Shown: piece after piece, positions 62,832 through 64,000 of the stretch | Numbering within the stretch: position 1 is the first letter of the stretch | Layout of the letters: each line of letters opens with the position of its first letter | Source of the DNA: Hahella sp. | GTDB lineage: Bacteria > Pseudomonadota > Gammaproteobacteria > Pseudomonadales > Oleiphilaceae | Direction: 5' to 3' | Length of the DNA stretch: 64,000 nucleotides | NCBI GenBank assembly: GCA_028280065.1 | Contig: JANQMN010000139.1 | Span: forward strand, 62,001 to 126,000 | Notes under the pieces: generated by a model | The model's database searches: none | Told to the model about the DNA's origin: nothing | What the model saw: only the letters and a program-made list of their open reading frames with translations | Program-made: the position numbers and the translations under genes

Positions 62832-64000
62832 ATGGACATTAACAGCTATATGGCTGAAGTCGGGCAGCAGGCCCGCACTGCCTCCCGAGCAATGGCAAGG
62901 GTGACAACAGCGGCGAAAAACACGGCGTTGCAGGCGATTGCCGAAGCGCTGGAAAATGCGCGCGAATCCTTGCTGGAAGCCAACCGACAGGACTTGGAAA
63001 CCGGGCGGAATAACGGGCTGGATGCCGCACTGTTGGACCGCCTGGAGCTGAATGAAACGCGAATTGACGGGATGATCGAAGGATTAAGGCAAGTCGCTGC
63101 ATTACCGGATCCGGTCGGGGCCATTACCGATTTGAATTATCGCCCGAGCGGCATTCAGGTTGGCAAAATGCGGGTCCCGCTGGGAGTGATCGGAATAATT
63201 TACGAGAGTCGTCCGAATGTTACCGTGGAAGCGGCGAGTCTATGTTTGAAATCGGGCAATGCGACCATTCTTCGCGGCGGAAGCGAAGCGATTCACAGCA
63301 ACCAGGCGATCGCCAAGTGCATTAATCAGGGCTTGCAGGCCGCCGGATTGCCTACACAGGCGGTGCAAGTGGTGAAGACCACCGATCGTGCTGCCGTCGG
63401 CTGTTTGATCAGCATGCCGCAATATGTCGATGTCATCGTGCCTCGAGGCGGAAAGGGGCTTATCGAGCGTATCAGTAACGAGGCGCGAGTGCCGGTAATC
63501 AAGCATTTGGACGGTGTCTGTCACGTCTACATTGATCGTGACGCGGATATGCAAAAAGCCCTGGATATTGCGTTTAATGCGAAAACCCAGCGCTACGGAA
63601 CCTGTAACACCATGGAGTCCTTGTTGGTGGATGCGGAAATCGCCATGCGAGTGCTGCCCCGGTTAGCGGAAAAATATCTTGCCGAAGGCGTGGAGCTGCG
63701 AGGCTGTGAACGCACCCGGGAAGTGTTGCCGGATATTAAATCTGCCGGAGAAGAGGATTGGCATACAGAGTATTTGGCGCCGATCCTGTCCATTCGGATC
63801 ATTGACGGTATTGATGCTGCGATTCAACATATCAACCAGTATAGTTCGCAACATACGGATGCTATTGTCACGGAAAATTACGCTAAAAGCCGGAAGTTCC
63901 TGACGGAAGTTGATAGTAGTTCCGTCATGGTGAATGCATCGACCCGGTTTGCCGATGGTTTCGAATATGGATTGGGTGCTGAGATCGGCATTTCAACCGA
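62832..64000 (+). CDS. proA: Gamma-glutamyl phosphate reductase, 3' end outside window
   Basis: The first 389 codons of ProA, which reduces glutamyl-5-phosphate to the semialdehyde in proline synthesis. The gene runs off the right edge with only about 25-35 codons missing. Motifs include [19 protein letters not shown], the NADP loop [21 protein letters not shown] and the catalytic cysteine in [18 protein letters not shown] lies ten bases before the ATG. ProB is not in the window. Confidence 0.97.
   Translation, partial: MDINSYMAEVGQQARTASRAMARVTTAAKNTALQAIAEALENARESLLEANRQDLETGRNNGLDAALLDRLELNETRIDGMIEGLRQVAALPDPVGAITDLNYRPSGIQVGKMRVPLGVIGIIYESRPNVTVEAASLCLKSGNATILRGGSEAIHSNQAIAKCINQGLQAAGLPTQAVQVVKTTDRAAVGCLISMPQYVDVIVPRGGKGLIERISNEARVPVIKHLDGVCHVYIDRDADMQKALDIAFNAKTQRYGTCNTMESLLVDAEIAMRVLPRLAEKYLAEGVELRGCERTREVLPDIKSAGEEDWHTEYLAPILSIRIIDGIDAAIQHINQYSSQHTDAIVTENYAKSRKFLTEVDSSSVMVNASTRFADGFEYGLGAEIGIST

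Overview
The window reads as a contiguous stretch of a gammaproteobacterial chromosome, probably from a marine or saline lineage near Oceanospirillales/Pseudomonadales. Pointers are a FadB/FadA pair of exactly pseudomonad length (715 and 391 residues), the xseB-ispA-dxs order, a sodium-type PomA/PomB stator, a Na+/phosphate symporter, a Lgt-ThyA-FolA block and two PEP-CTERM proteins. The genus cannot be fixed from sequence alone. No transposase, prophage or CRISPR array is visible. Both ends cut a gene: a TIGR01777 epimerase on the left and proA on the right.

Layout. 1-8.2 kb: housekeeping genes (CbiX-like, DUF924, cheV, MOSC protein, uup, DUF6901-like, UspA) plus a tRNA-Gly(GCC) locus with a strong promoter, a leader carrying a decayed tRNA 5' half, and tandem copies of the tRNA 3' half downstream. 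8.2-17.9 kb: a beta-oxidation region, fadBA, then a CBS protein, a second 3-hydroxyacyl-CoA dehydrogenase, an SCP-x-type thiolase and a convergent 3-hydroxybutyryl-CoA dehydrogenase; the 0.5 kb in front of fadB is rich in dyads. 18-23.3 kb: Na+/Pi symporter with a coupled small basic protein, a patatin-like hydrolase and an M3 lipoprotein peptidase. 23.3-24.4 kb: a repetitive Asp-Pro-rich PEP-CTERM protein whose 5' leader contains nested inverted repeats.

24.5-40.9 kb is the most distinctive part: an apparent eight-gene minus-strand operon. It begins with a 2110-residue BapA/LapA-like surface adhesin, followed by a TPR-sulfotransferase fusion that overlaps the TolC-type pore gene, then the ABC exporter and HlyD-type adaptor, and ends with three exported enzymes (phosphodiester glycosidase, rhodanese, amidohydrolase). 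A PAPS-type sulfotransferase wired into a type I secretion operon recalls the RaxST/RaxAB arrangement and suggests that the secreted adhesin or an associated surface glycan is sulfated.

41-64 kb: xseB-ispA-dxs (isoprenoids), pomA-pomB-PilZ (motor stator plus a probable c-di-GMP protein), NRDE protein, tauE-lgt-thyA-folA, a PrsT-like TPR protein beside a second PEP-CTERM protein, ilvD, a cNMP-HDOD regulator, a Lon-N-domain protein, a DedA-PAP2 fusion, two overlapping membrane proteins with degenerate GGDEF domains, and the start of proA.
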